Shown here in pieces: positions 1 through 5,038 of a stretch of 5,038 nt of DNA. Location: positions 1-5,038 of the forward strand of contig JASHYD010000348.1 in assembly GCA_030043175.1 (NCBI GenBank), read 5' to 3'. The notes beneath the pieces were generated by a model. That model made no database searches. It saw only the letters and a list, made by a program, of their open reading frames with translations, and was not told the origin of the DNA. The stretch is from Xanthobacteraceae bacterium (GTDB lineage: Bacteria; Pseudomonadota; Alphaproteobacteria; Rhizobiales; Xanthobacteraceae). A program made the translations under genes and the position numbers. How positions within the stretch are numbered: the first letter of the stretch is position 1; every line of letters starts with the position of its first letter.

Positions 1-216
1 ACTGGTGGGAACGAAGTGGACCTTGAAGCGCGGATGGCGCTTCAGCCAGCGTTTTACCTGGTCGGTATTATGAGTGCCGTAGTTGTCCATCACCAGGTGC
101 AATTCCAACTCCGGAGCGTACTCAGCATCGATCTGACGCAGGAAGAGCAAGAACTCCTGGTGCCGGTGCCGTGGAAAGCAGCGGCCGCTGACTGTTCCAT
201 CCGCCATGTTAGCGGC
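1..216 (-). pseudogene. IS630-family transposase, internal fragment (truncated)
   Basis: Reading the minus strand from 216 to 1 gives 72 uninterrupted codons with clear IS630-family (DDE_3 superfamily) character. Residues 1-25 contain the stretch AANMADGTVSGRCFPRHRHQ and the following EFLLF, a typical IS630 block. LHLVMDNYGTH at residues 39-49 carries the second catalytic aspartate (D44). WLKRHPRFKVHFVPTS follows, the segment that in the family precedes the SASWLN..E motif with the catalytic glutamate; that motif would lie just outside the window. The N-terminal half, including the first catalytic Asp, is absent: homology stops at 216, exactly where the IS21 element begins, and an in-frame TAG occurs 6 codons further upstream inside that element. 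I infer that IS21 insertion or a linked deletion broke this gene. Whether the C-terminal part is intact cannot be seen. Confidence 0.85.
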
Positions 217-243
217 TGCAGGAATCCGGATCTACATGGCGGA
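217..243 (+). repeat. IS21 terminal inverted repeat, end distal to istA
   Basis: This 27-bp repeat starts TGCAGGAATCC when read inward. It matches the reverse complement of 3547-3573 at 24 of 27 positions, with mismatches at positions 4, 5 and 21. It marks the istB-side end of the element and abuts the IS630 fragment. Weaker similarity continues inward for roughly 20 bp (GGTTGCGGTGA here against TTGCTACGGGTGA at the other end), in line with the extended transposase-binding ends of IS21 elements. Confidence 0.85.
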
Positions 244-260
244 AGGTTGCGGTGACGACG

Positions 261-293
261 ATGGAGGCCCCCGTTGGAGGCCTCCGTTTTTTT
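261..293 (+). terminator. Rho-independent terminator on the plus strand, facing into the element
   Basis: The stem GGAGGCC (263-269) pairs with GGCCTCC (279-285) around a 9-nt loop. It can be extended by a T-G wobble and an A-T pair, and is followed directly by seven T at 287-293. The U-tract is on the plus strand, so it would stop transcripts entering from the left flank, not the minus-strand transposase operon. The right arm lies within GGAGGCCTCC, itself a perfect 10-bp palindrome. The likely role is to prevent antisense read-through into istB and istA from outside the element; this is inference. Confidence 0.6.
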
Positions 294-310
294 GTGAAGT
301 ATTTTGAAGC

Positions 311-520
311 TCAGAAGGGCGGTTCGTCGGAGCCGTCTTCTGTACGATTGACGACAGGGTTGAGCTGGTCGCGGTATTCGTCGAGCAACTGCAATTGGTA
401 GCATTGCCAGATTGCGTTTCGGAGGTCATTGACCAAGTCGAAGACAGCGAAGGCCTGCGCAGGTGTCCAGTAGGTTGGGATTTTCAACGAGATAGTGAGG
501 GGCAAGCCGGATTCGGTCAT
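311..520 (-). CDS. Small IS21-associated protein of unknown function (69 aa)
   Basis: This is a complete 69-aa ORF inside the IS21 inverted repeats, last in the transposase operon. Its ATG (520-518) overlaps the istB stop codon (519-517) in an ATGA arrangement, and AGGA lies 7 nt upstream of the start within the end of istB, so translational coupling is very likely. The protein begins [18 protein letters not shown]. The middle (TPAQAFAVFDLVNDLRNAIW, residues 19-38) looks helical and amphipathic, residues 39-53 continue as a probable second helix, and the tail is acidic and disordered-looking (EDGSDEPPF). There is no signal peptide, membrane segment or recognisable catalytic motif. From memory, similar short proteins occur next to some proteobacterial IS21 istB genes, which I cannot verify here. 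A role as a small cofactor of IstA or IstB is speculative. Confidence 0.72.
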   Translation of the reverse strand: MTESGLPLTISLKIPTYWTPAQAFAVFDLVNDLRNAIWQCYQLQLLDEYRDQLNPVVNRTEDGSDEPPF

Positions 521-1266
521 GACTTCGTCCTGCGTTTGCGGGCGCGCTGCTCGGTTCGGTCCTGGGCTTCCTTGAGACGGTAGGAGTCCCCTTCGAAGGC
601 GAGGATCTCGGCGTTGTGGATGAGGCGGTCGACCAGGGAGACGACGCAGGCGGCATTAGGGAAGACCTCGTGCCATTCCCCGAATGGTCGATTCGTGGTG
701 ATCATGGTGCTCTTGTTTTCGTAGCGGCGGCTGACAAGCTGGAACAGCAGGTCGGCATGACGGTTCGAGTAGGAGAGGTAGCCGACTTCGTCGACGGCGA
801 GGAGATCGGGGCGTGCGTAGTGGCGCAAGCGGCTGCGTAACGCGGAATCGCTGTCGATAGCGGCGAGATCACCGAGCATCTGACCGGCACTGGTGAACAG
901 AACGGTACGACCATGGATGACCGCCTGATAGGCGATGTTGCGAGCCAATGTCGTTTTGCCGATCCCGTTTGGGCCGAGCAGCACGACGTTGGCGGCGTCG
1001 CTGAGGAAGTCGAGCGTCATCAGAGCTTCGAAGGCCGCACGGTCGCAGCGTTTCGGCCACGACCAGTCGAAGTCGCAGACAGGCTTGAAGCGTCCGATAT
1101 GAGCGTCCTTGAGCCGGCGTTCGAGGCTGCGTCGTCCACGCTCCTGCTCTTCCCATTCGATGAGGTGTTCGACCCATTCGGCGGCGCCGGCATCGGTCCA
1201 GTGCGCGAGAAGCCCGTGCAGACGAAGGGCCTTGGCGCGTGCGTAGAGAGCTTCGAGGTTACGCAT
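517..1266 (-). CDS. istB: IS21-family helper ATPase IstB
   Basis: This is a 249-aa AAA+ ATPase of the IstB/DnaC-like family. In IS21 it binds target DNA as an ATP-dependent oligomer and directs and activates the IstA transposase. The N-terminal region (1-80) is the IstB-type helical domain. The Walker A motif is GPNGIGKTT at 98-106, with K104. Walker B is [10 protein letters not shown] at 155-164, with D159 and E160. A sensor-1 motif ITTN lies at 189-192, and VDRL at 212-215 carries R214, a conserved family arginine. The C-terminus is strongly basic (RARKRRTKS). I chose the ATG at 1266 over an in-frame ATG at 1305 because AAGGA sits 8 nt upstream, it matches usual IstB N-termini, and it gives the classical overlap: ATGCGTAA holds both the istB start and the istA stop. 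The length is normal and all motifs are present, so it looks functional. Confidence 0.95.
   Translation of the reverse strand: MRNLEALYARAKALRLHGLLAHWTDAGAAEWVEHLIEWEEQERGRRSLERRLKDAHIGRFKPVCDFDWSWPKRCDRAAFEALMTLDFLSDAANVVLLGPNGIGKTTLARNIAYQAVIHGRTVLFTSAGQMLGDLAAIDSDSALRSRLRHYARPDLLAVDEVGYLSYSNRHADLLFQLVSRRYENKSTMITTNRPFGEWHEVFPNAACVVSLVDRLIHNAEILAFEGDSYRLKEAQDRTEQRARKRRTKS
1259..1266 (-). promoter_or_regulatory. istA-istB overlapping stop/start (translational coupling)
   Basis: On the minus strand ATGCGTAA contains the istB start (ATG) and the istA stop (TAA, in the other frame). The istB Shine-Dalgarno AAGGA lies inside the last codons of istA. This arrangement ties IstB synthesis to ribosomes that finish istA, as is usual in the IS21 family. 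Confidence 0.8.
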
Positions 1267-2767
1267 CGGTCCCGTCCTTGTTGGTCCAGTCCTTGAGCTG
1301 GTCATAGGTTTCGAGGCGGTGTGGCCTCACGGCAGCGGCACGGGTCCTGACGTGGTCCGGCAGGTCGATGGCGATGGGTGGCGGCGCGTTTCTCTGTTCG
1401 CGACGCCGTTCGAGTGCCAGGCGTACGGCGTTGGGGTGCGGCACGCCGCGTGCCAGCGCATCCTTGATTGCGGCATCGAGTTCGGCGGCACTATAGCGAT
1501 CGAGCAGCCGCAGCAACTCGGCGGTGATGGCACCGAGATTGTCACCGCGCGCGGCCGCGCCCTGCAGCAAGGTTTGGGCTGCGGGCGCTGCCGTTGCAAG
1601 GCGGTCGACGCCGCGATGACGGCGCGCGGCGCGCTTGTCGTCGACGAGAGCCTGCAGATGAGCCGGGTCTTCGATCTGAGCGCCCTTGTCGTAACTGCGG
1701 GGATGACAGGCGAGGACCTCGGCGCCGTCGACAATGCGCACGGTATCTGGACTGGCGAGCACGGTCAGCAGGCGCTGCACCTTGGTGTGCGGAACGCTGT
1801 AGTCGTTGAGATCGAAGCGGACATAGGGAGTCTTTCCGACCTTGACGGCAACATGTTCGTTCAGCGGCCAGGCATTGTCCGGCAACGGCAACAGCTTGGG
1901 CGCTTCCTCGGCGAAGGCCTCGCGAACCGTGACTTCTTTGTTTTCCGGACACGGACGATCGGCCGCGATGCCGAGACACCATTCCTCGGCCTGGCGATTG
2001 AGGTCATCGAGATCGCTGAACTGGCGCGCGGCGAAGAAGCTGTCGCGTGCAAAACGGATTGCTCGCTCGACTCTCCCCTTTTCGTTCCCGCGGGCTACCG
2101 CGACCGGACGCGGTTCGAAGCGATAATGCGCGGCGAAAGCGAGCAGCATGGGATGAAAGCGGATCGCATCGCCGTGACGCTCCAGCACAGCACTGCGAAG
2201 ATTATCATAGAGTGCGACACGAGGACATCCATTCCAGGCAGTGAATGCCGCAACATGACCGCGCAGAAAGTTCTCCATCCGCGCGTCGAGAAAGAAGCGC
2301 AGGAAAATCTGCCGCGAATAGCTCAGCACCATGACGAAGGCCATCAATGGCCGGCGAGCACGGCCGATGGTGAGGTGGCCAAAATGTCCCCAGTCAGTCT
2401 GACTCTGTTCACCTGCGAGGGTGCGTAAGCGCAGATAGGCCTCTGCGGGTGGGCGCGGACGAAGACAGGCAATCACATGGCGGAAGTGATCGGGACTACC
2501 CTTGTAGCCGCGTTCGCACACCATGGCGAACAGGCGGCTGGCGGTGAGCTTCGGATATTTCTGCAGGGTCTCGAGGATCAACGGCAGGTAGGGATCGACC
2601 TTCGAGGGGCGTTGCGGCGCATCGGTTCTGGGCAGACCAGCCTGGGCCAGCACCCGGGTCACCGTGCCAGAGTGCACATGCAGCTGGCGTGCGATCGTGC
2701 CGACGCGCCATTTCTCGACGTGATAATAGCGCAGAATCCGCGCTTCAAGCTCTGCGGAGATGGTCAT
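1259..2767 (-). CDS. istA: IS21-family DDE transposase IstA
   Basis: This 502-aa transposase catalyses strand cleavage and transfer at the IS21 ends. An N-terminal helix-turn-helix (about residues 8-45, with [18 protein letters not shown]) would bind the terminal repeats. A retroviral-integrase-like (rve) catalytic core spans about 120-245, with D125 in QTDWG, D188 in ALYDNLR and E234 in GRVERAIRF as the probable DDE triad. A small beta-barrel (Mu-transposase C-like, [15 protein letters not shown] at 312-326) and a helical basic C-terminus follow. The ATG at 2767 is preferred over one 60 codons upstream because GGGAG lies 8-9 nt before it and [12 protein letters not shown] is a normal IstA start; the longer version runs through the upstream gene in another frame. 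Its 5' end overlaps the Cys-rich gene by 23 nt and its 3' end overlaps istB by 8 nt. It appears intact. Confidence 0.95.
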   Translation of the reverse strand: MTISAELEARILRYYHVEKWRVGTIARQLHVHSGTVTRVLAQAGLPRTDAPQRPSKVDPYLPLILETLQKYPKLTASRLFAMVCERGYKGSPDHFRHVIACLRPRPPAEAYLRLRTLAGEQSQTDWGHFGHLTIGRARRPLMAFVMVLSYSRQIFLRFFLDARMENFLRGHVAAFTAWNGCPRVALYDNLRSAVLERHGDAIRFHPMLLAFAAHYRFEPRPVAVARGNEKGRVERAIRFARDSFFAARQFSDLDDLNRQAEEWCLGIAADRPCPENKEVTVREAFAEEAPKLLPLPDNAWPLNEHVAVKVGKTPYVRFDLNDYSVPHTKVQRLLTVLASPDTVRIVDGAEVLACHPRSYDKGAQIEDPAHLQALVDDKRAARRHRGVDRLATAAPAAQTLLQGAAARGDNLGAITAELLRLLDRYSAAELDAAIKDALARGVPHPNAVRLALERRREQRNAPPPIAIDLPDHVRTRAAAVRPHRLETYDQLKDWTNKDGTDA

Positions 2768-3260
2768 GATGCTCTCCCGTGTCTGATCGTCCCTGCCTGC
2801 GCAGGAACGCGATGCGGACACGGGGCGGGCAGCGACATCCGCACCAGTGGCAGCACCACCACCGGCTGCCGTGACTTCGGCTGCCACAGGGTGGCGCCGT
2901 AGCCGGTTGGGTCCCACTCGCCGCCGCGTCCGCCGACACAACATCATCCGCCGGCTGCGGCGGGGAACCCTGATGCGTCACGTTCTTTTGCCGGAGGCGC
3001 CAGCGACGCGCCCGCTCGGCGTGGGCCAGCCGGCCGCGGCGGCTTGTCTGGTAGCGTTGACCGGCCGCGCGCTGGGCGTGATACCGCGCCTGCTGTGCAC
3101 AACCGGCGGCGCAGTAGATCTGGCCGCGATCGCAGCGGCTGCAAATCAGCACCTGAGCGCCGCATCGCGCGCACACGAACAGCCGGGCAGGCGCTTCGGC
3201 CGGTGCAGGTTCGCACGCACATGGACGGCGCCCGCAATGCTTGGAATAATGCCCCAGCAT
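2745..3260 (-). CDS. Cys-rich putative zinc-binding protein encoded upstream of istA
   Basis: This 171-aa ORF starts at the first ATG after an in-frame TGA four codons upstream; no good Shine-Dalgarno is visible. Residues 30-54 carry three regularly spaced cysteine pairs, C30xxC33, C40xxC43 and C50xxxC54 ([20 protein letters not shown] is the core), resembling a treble-clef or cross-brace zinc site. A highly basic stretch at 62-98 ([19 protein letters not shown]) follows, suited to nucleic acid. After a low-complexity Ala/Pro linker, a second Cys cluster lies at 136-144 ([10 protein letters not shown]), followed by RVRIAFLRR. It lies inside the IS21 inverted repeats and overlaps istA by 23 nt, so it probably leads the operon. 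It could be a DNA-binding regulator or transposition accessory protein; no function is established from sequence alone. The regular cysteine spacing and conserved-looking basic block argue against a chance ORF. Confidence 0.65.
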   Translation of the reverse strand: MLGHYSKHCGRRPCACEPAPAEAPARLFVCARCGAQVLICSRCDRGQIYCAAGCAQQARYHAQRAAGQRYQTSRRGRLAHAERARRWRLRQKNVTHQGSPPQPADDVVSADAAASGTQPATAPPCGSRSHGSRWWCCHWCGCRCPPRVRIAFLRRQGRSDTGEHHDHLRRA

Positions 3261-3317
3261 GCGTGCTAGTCACGGTGTGGGGCACGGCGTCGAATCCCAG
3301 ACTTGCCTGTTTAGGTC

Positions 3318-3355
3318 GGCGCCGTGCCTGCCAATCCAGCAGTCGTCACGGCGCC
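3318..3355. repeat. 9-bp inverted repeat upstream of the transposase operon, candidate operator
   Basis: GGCGCCGTG at 3318-3326 and CACGGCGCC at 3347-3355 form a perfect inverted repeat around a 20-nt spacer. A related half-site, CACGGCGTC, lies at 3284-3292, closer to the first gene. The spacing of arm centres (29 bp, close to three helical turns) and the location 58 bp or more upstream of the first start codon fit an operator or a transposase-binding repeat. A weak hairpin in an untranslated leader is the alternative. Confidence 0.4.
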
Positions 3356-3398
3356 ATTTTGCGCTCGAGGCATCCCATCATGCCGCAGGCGCGCGCAG

Positions 3399-3452
3399 GC
3401 CTGTGGATATGTGGACAACGTCAAAGAGCGTTGCCCACACATATCCACAGGC
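3399..3452. repeat. Long near-perfect palindrome with DnaA-box-like motifs
   Basis: The left arm (3399-3420) begins GCCTGTGGATATGTG and the right arm (3429-3452) ends with the exact complement of those 15 bases. The inner 7 bp also pair except for one mismatch and a 2-nt bulge, leaving an 8-nt loop (TCAAAGAG). The arms contain four 9-mers close to the DnaA box TTWTNCACA: ATATCCACA (3441-3449) and the complements of TGTGGATAT (3402-3410) and TGTGGACAA (3410-3418), each with one mismatch, and TTGCCCACA (3431-3439) with two. There is no T-tract, so it is not an intrinsic terminator. It lies in the leader of the IS21 operon, about 140 bp upstream of the first gene, and could be a host-factor site or a cruciform. 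Confidence 0.75.
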
Positions 3453-3499
3453 GCCAACAACAACCAGCAGCATCAATATGATTGCTTCAGAAGGGCTGG

Positions 3500-3532
3500 G
3501 CTCAGACGACCTCAGGCCTGACAGTCGTGAGC
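3500..3532. repeat. Nested dyad near the istA-proximal end
   Basis: A perfect 10-bp palindrome TCAGGCCTGA (3512-3521) is enclosed by GCTCA..CGAC (3500-3510) and GTCGTGAGC (3524-3532), which pair with a 2-nt bulge on the left side. It lies 15 bp inside the terminal repeat, where IS21 elements carry additional transposase-binding or regulatory sequence. It has no U-tract on either strand. Confidence 0.4.
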
Positions 3533-3546
3533 ATCACCCGTAGCAA

Positions 3547-3573
3547 TCCGCCGTGTAGATCCGGATTCACGCA
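3547..3573 (-). repeat. IS21 terminal inverted repeat, istA-proximal end
   Basis: This is the partner of the repeat at 217-243. Read inward on the minus strand it starts TGCGTGAATCC, has the identical 15-bp core GAATCCGGATCTACA, and ends CACGGCGGA. A further three outward bases (GGC on both sides when read inward) also match, so the exact boundary is uncertain by about 3 bp. Confidence 0.85.
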
Positions 3574-3601
3574 GCCATCGACATCAGCATCTTAGCGGCC
3601 A

Positions 3602-3808
3602 TTATTGGCACCGGGTCTGCCACCGCCCGCCGATCCCGACATCCGGCGACTGAACGTCTATCTCGACATCGGGCAGGCGTGCCAGCAGCAAGATCAGGCC
3701 CGCAGCAATCTTTAAGTCTCGGCAGAGTTCCGGTTGATCGCACGACAGCTTTGATGTTCCCCGCGCAAGCAAGCGTTCCGACAATGCTTCGATTTCGGGC
3801 CGTTTCAT
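3602..3808 (-). CDS. Small protein of unknown function (68 aa), divergent from a ribbon-helix-helix gene
   Basis: The ORF encodes 68 aa starting MKRPEIEALSERLLARG. The ATG at 3808 is chosen because a strong AGGAGGAAGGG purine tract lies just upstream; an ATG ten codons earlier would bury this site. The sequence looks helical (residues 4-18 and 26-45, the latter hydrophobic with GLILLLARL), then turns acidic (PDVEIDVQSPD), with a short tail GRWQTRCQ. I do not recognise a family. It could be a small plasmid-type protein or the partner of the divergent RHH gene. Its TAA (3602-3604) lies only about 30 bp from the IS21 terminal repeat, so the reading frame ends before the element. Its C-terminus may therefore be native, or replaced by a rearrangement at this junction. 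Confidence 0.55.
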   Translation of the reverse strand: MKRPEIEALSERLLARGTSKLSCDQPELCRDLKIAAGLILLLARLPDVEIDVQSPDVGIGGRWQTRCQ

Positions 3809-3952
3809 GATGGCCCTTCCTCCTCGCCACCCGCCCACATCGGCGGCAAGCGGCTTGTTCCTTGCGAGCTATAGAGTTACTCAATATCTCAAGTACTGCA
3901 ACCGCGAAGTTACCGGCAGCGTTAAGTTGCTGCCATGCCTAAAGGGAGTAAG
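3809..3952. promoter_or_regulatory. Divergent intergenic control region
   Basis: This gap separates two small divergent genes and contains the most AT-rich stretch in its neighbourhood (about 3868-3900). Visible elements are the perfect dyad GAGTTACTC (3874-3882), the tandem direct repeat CTCAA (3880-3884 and 3888-3892, 8-bp period), and ATAT-rich sequence that could supply -10 elements in either direction. No convincing -35/-10 pair is evident. Short repeats of this kind are typical operators for ribbon-helix-helix repressors, so autoregulation by the downstream RHH protein is a reasonable inference. Confidence 0.4.
3915..3934 (+). repeat. Inverted repeat just upstream of the RHH gene
   Basis: GGCAGC (3915-3920) and GCTGCC (3929-3934) form a perfect 6-bp inverted repeat with an 8-nt spacer (GTTAAGTT). 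It ends 9 nt before the Shine-Dalgarno GGGAG of the RHH gene. It could be an operator, or in RNA a 5'-leader hairpin near the ribosome-binding site. Confidence 0.45.
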
Positions 3953-4117
3953 ATGACGAACTTGATCGCCGTCCGGCTGGACGATGAGCGACTCGCCGAA
4001 CTGAAGGCCTATCGCAAGCAGCAGGACGACCCGCCCAACAATGCCGAGGCCGTCCGCCAACTGTTCGATCTGGGGCTAGAGGCCTGGAAAAAGGCTCACA
4101 AGCGGGGATCGAAATGA
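3953..4117 (+). CDS. Small ribbon-helix-helix (CopG/Arc-like) DNA-binding protein
   Basis: This is a 54-aa protein beginning MTNLIAVRLDDERLAELKAY. The pattern fits a ribbon-helix-helix fold: a short beta strand (NLIAVRL, residues 3-9), helix A (DDERLAELKAYRKQQ, 10-24), a turn with DDPPNN, and helix B (AEAVRQLFDLGLEAWKKA, 31-48), ending in a basic tail. RHH proteins bind DNA as dimers through the paired strands and serve as plasmid copy or transfer regulators and as antitoxins. I place the start at 3953, because GGGAG lies 4 nt upstream; an in-frame ATG at 3935 has no Shine-Dalgarno and would add MPKGSK. It is divergent from the 68-aa gene across a repeat-rich gap, which suggests autoregulation. 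No toxin-like gene follows downstream. Confidence 0.7.
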   Translation: MTNLIAVRLDDERLAELKAYRKQQDDPPNNAEAVRQLFDLGLEAWKKAHKRGSK

Positions 4118-5038
4118 GGTTCCACTCTATCGCCTCTACCCACGCTTGAATGATCAACAGCCCTGCTTAAGTGTTCCTTGTGTACACTTATTGAGGTTGG
4201 CCGATGTCGCGTGGACTGGGATGGCAGCAGCGAGAGTTGATGCGGAGTCCGGCAGGCCGCGATACGCACGCTTCGATGCGACTTTGAGCAACGTTGGGCA
4301 ACGGGTCAAACGTTGTGTCAAGAGCGCAACAATATTCGTTGCTGAAACTGTTAGGCGCGGCGCCGTTGCTGCAAGCCTTTTTTGCACTTGAAGAATATCA
4401 TGCTACCGTCGACGTCCATTAACCAGATCGGCCGCCAAAGTCGGAAGACGGCCGTTGAAAATTGGCCCAACGAATTTCGATCTTCGCATCCGTGCCCTCG
4501 ATATACCCGCGTCAGCGAGGCCCTGACGGAACGCCTGTTAGTCCTGGTGTGGCCGGGAGAACCAAATTCAAGAAACCCAATCACGGTGTCGCTGAGCGTT
4601 GCGTCCGCGCCCCTCTAGCCGCCAAGCCACCGCGCTGCCAAGCGAGGTGGATCGCTATGGCGCCTTAACGGCTTCTTGCAAGGGTGTATGGGCAGTGTCG
4701 AGAGTAGGACTCCGTACTGTCATTTCTTCTGGCCTCGCTAAGCCGAGAGCGGAAAGGCTAAGGCCGATGATCGAGAAATTGACCGATGGGCTGTTGCAGA
4801 GGACCGACGCCGCCACAGAACCATCCTCGATATGGCGTGATCCCAGAACCGGGAATTTGAGCTTGCGCGAGGGATTTAAAAGCGCCTGGGCGTGGTGCCT
4901 GATCTTTGCCAGCTGCCTGGTTAAATGAGCATGGGCAGCATCATCGCCAAAAGGCATGATCAGCCGACGGAGCGTGCGGAGCAAATGTCGTTAAAGCGGC
5001 CCCGACCCTTAACAAGAAACCTGGTGTAGGGGGAGGTC
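4118..5038. other. Region without a supportable gene
   Basis: Short overlapping ORFs occur on both strands, but none combines a ribosome-binding site, a plausible start and recognisable protein character. The longest two, 4599-4928 plus and 4655-4984 minus, are antisense to each other over most of their length. The minus one would need a TTG start, or an ATG at 4957 with no Shine-Dalgarno. Base composition is more mixed and less GC-rich than in the IS21 element. The region holds an inverted repeat (4168-4190) and a cluster of CAACG/CGTTG words (4289-4342). It may be intergenic plasmid DNA or decayed coding sequence. Confidence 0.5.
4168..4190. repeat. 7-bp inverted repeat, candidate operator
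   Basis: TAAGTGT (4168-4174) and ACACTTA (4184-4190) form a perfect inverted repeat with a 9-nt spacer, about 50 bp after the RHH stop codon. The AT-rich stem and lack of a U-tract make it a poor intrinsic terminator. A protein-binding site is possible. Confidence 0.35.

Larger units (their letters stand above)
217..3573 (-). mobile_element. IS21-family insertion sequence with two accessory genes
   Basis: The element is about 3357 bp and bounded by inverted repeats at 217-243 and 3547-3573. Read inward, both repeats start TGC, share the 15-bp core GAATCCGGATCTACA, and end GGCGGA. The outer TG/CA termini are as expected for IS21. Between them, all four recognisable genes lie on the minus strand, including istA and istB, which define the family. 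Typical IS21 elements are about 2-2.5 kb. The extra length here comes from a Cys-rich gene upstream of istA, a 69-aa gene downstream of istB, and a 300-bp regulatory-looking leader at 3261-3547. No target duplication directly abuts both ends: TTAGCGGC abuts the left end (209-216), but its second copy is at 3592-3599, 18 bp beyond the right repeat. Both transposition genes look intact. Confidence 0.85.

Noticed and set aside
16..255. 79-codon plus-strand frame at the window start
   Set aside because: It is antisense to the clear IS630 transposase fragment and continues into the IS21 end.
1267..1305. Earlier in-frame start for istB
   Set aside because: It would add 13 residues rich in Thr/Arg/Pro, unlike IstB N-termini; the start at 1266 has AAGGA upstream and the classical overlap with istA.
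1319..2428. 369-codon open frame on the plus strand
   Set aside because: It lies wholly antisense to istA. Its length is a by-product of GC-rich codon structure and it has no family-like motifs.
2768..2947. 60-codon N-terminal extension of IstA
   Set aside because: The extension is low-complexity, runs through the Cys-rich gene in another frame, and the start at 2767 has a proper ribosome-binding site and a normal IstA N-terminus.
3399..3452. Replication origin based on DnaA-like boxes
   Set aside because: The boxes are imperfect, lie inside an IS element leader, and there is no adjacent rep gene, iteron array or convincing AT-rich unwinding region. A regulatory or structural role is more likely.
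3567..3884. 105-codon minus-strand frame crossing the right end of the element
   Set aside because: It overlaps the better 68-aa gene in another frame, runs into the terminal repeat, is repetitive in Arg/Cys, and lacks a supported start.
4289..4342. Iteron array of CAACG/CGTTG words
   Set aside because: Only 5-bp words recur, with irregular spacing and mixed orientation; true iterons are longer and regularly phased.
4655..4984. 109-codon minus-strand frame (and the overlapping plus-strand frame 4599-4928)
   Set aside because: It needs a TTG start or an ATG at 4957 without Shine-Dalgarno; the two frames are antisense to each other and neither matches a family I recognise. It could be a remnant, but support is too weak to call.

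Overview
The window is a GC-rich accessory segment, most likely from a proteobacterial plasmid or genomic island. The sequence does not fix the taxon: there is no housekeeping gene, and the genes present are transposases and small plasmid-type proteins.

Layout: (1) Positions 1-216 hold a fragment of an IS630-family transposase on the minus strand. It is cut off on one side by the window edge and on the other by the end of the next element. (2) Positions 217-3573 are an IS21-family insertion sequence of about 3.36 kb, bounded by 27-bp terminal inverted repeats that match at 24 of 27 positions. All its genes lie on the minus strand, in the order: Cys-rich putative zinc protein (3260-2745), istA (2767-1259), istB (1266-517), 69-aa protein (520-311). 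Each gene overlaps the next (23, 8 and 4 nt), so they probably form one translationally coupled operon. Upstream of the operon, still inside the element, is a dense set of dyads at 3318-3532. The most striking is a near-perfect palindrome at 3399-3452 carrying four DnaA-box-like 9-mers. An intrinsic terminator on the plus strand sits just inside the opposite end. (3) Positions 3602-4117 hold two small divergent genes: a 68-aa protein of unknown function (minus) and a 54-aa ribbon-helix-helix protein (plus). The AT-richer gap between them has repeats that could be operators. (4) Positions 4118-5038 contain no gene I can support.

How the parts work together: IstA (DDE transposase) and IstB (AAA+ helper) are the known IS21 transposition pair. 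The two extra proteins are inside the same inverted repeats and overlap istA or istB, so they travel with the element, but their roles are unknown. The most interesting aspect is this four-gene IS21 architecture together with the DnaA-box-like palindrome. The right-hand small gene pair looks like a self-regulated plasmid module, but that is inference.
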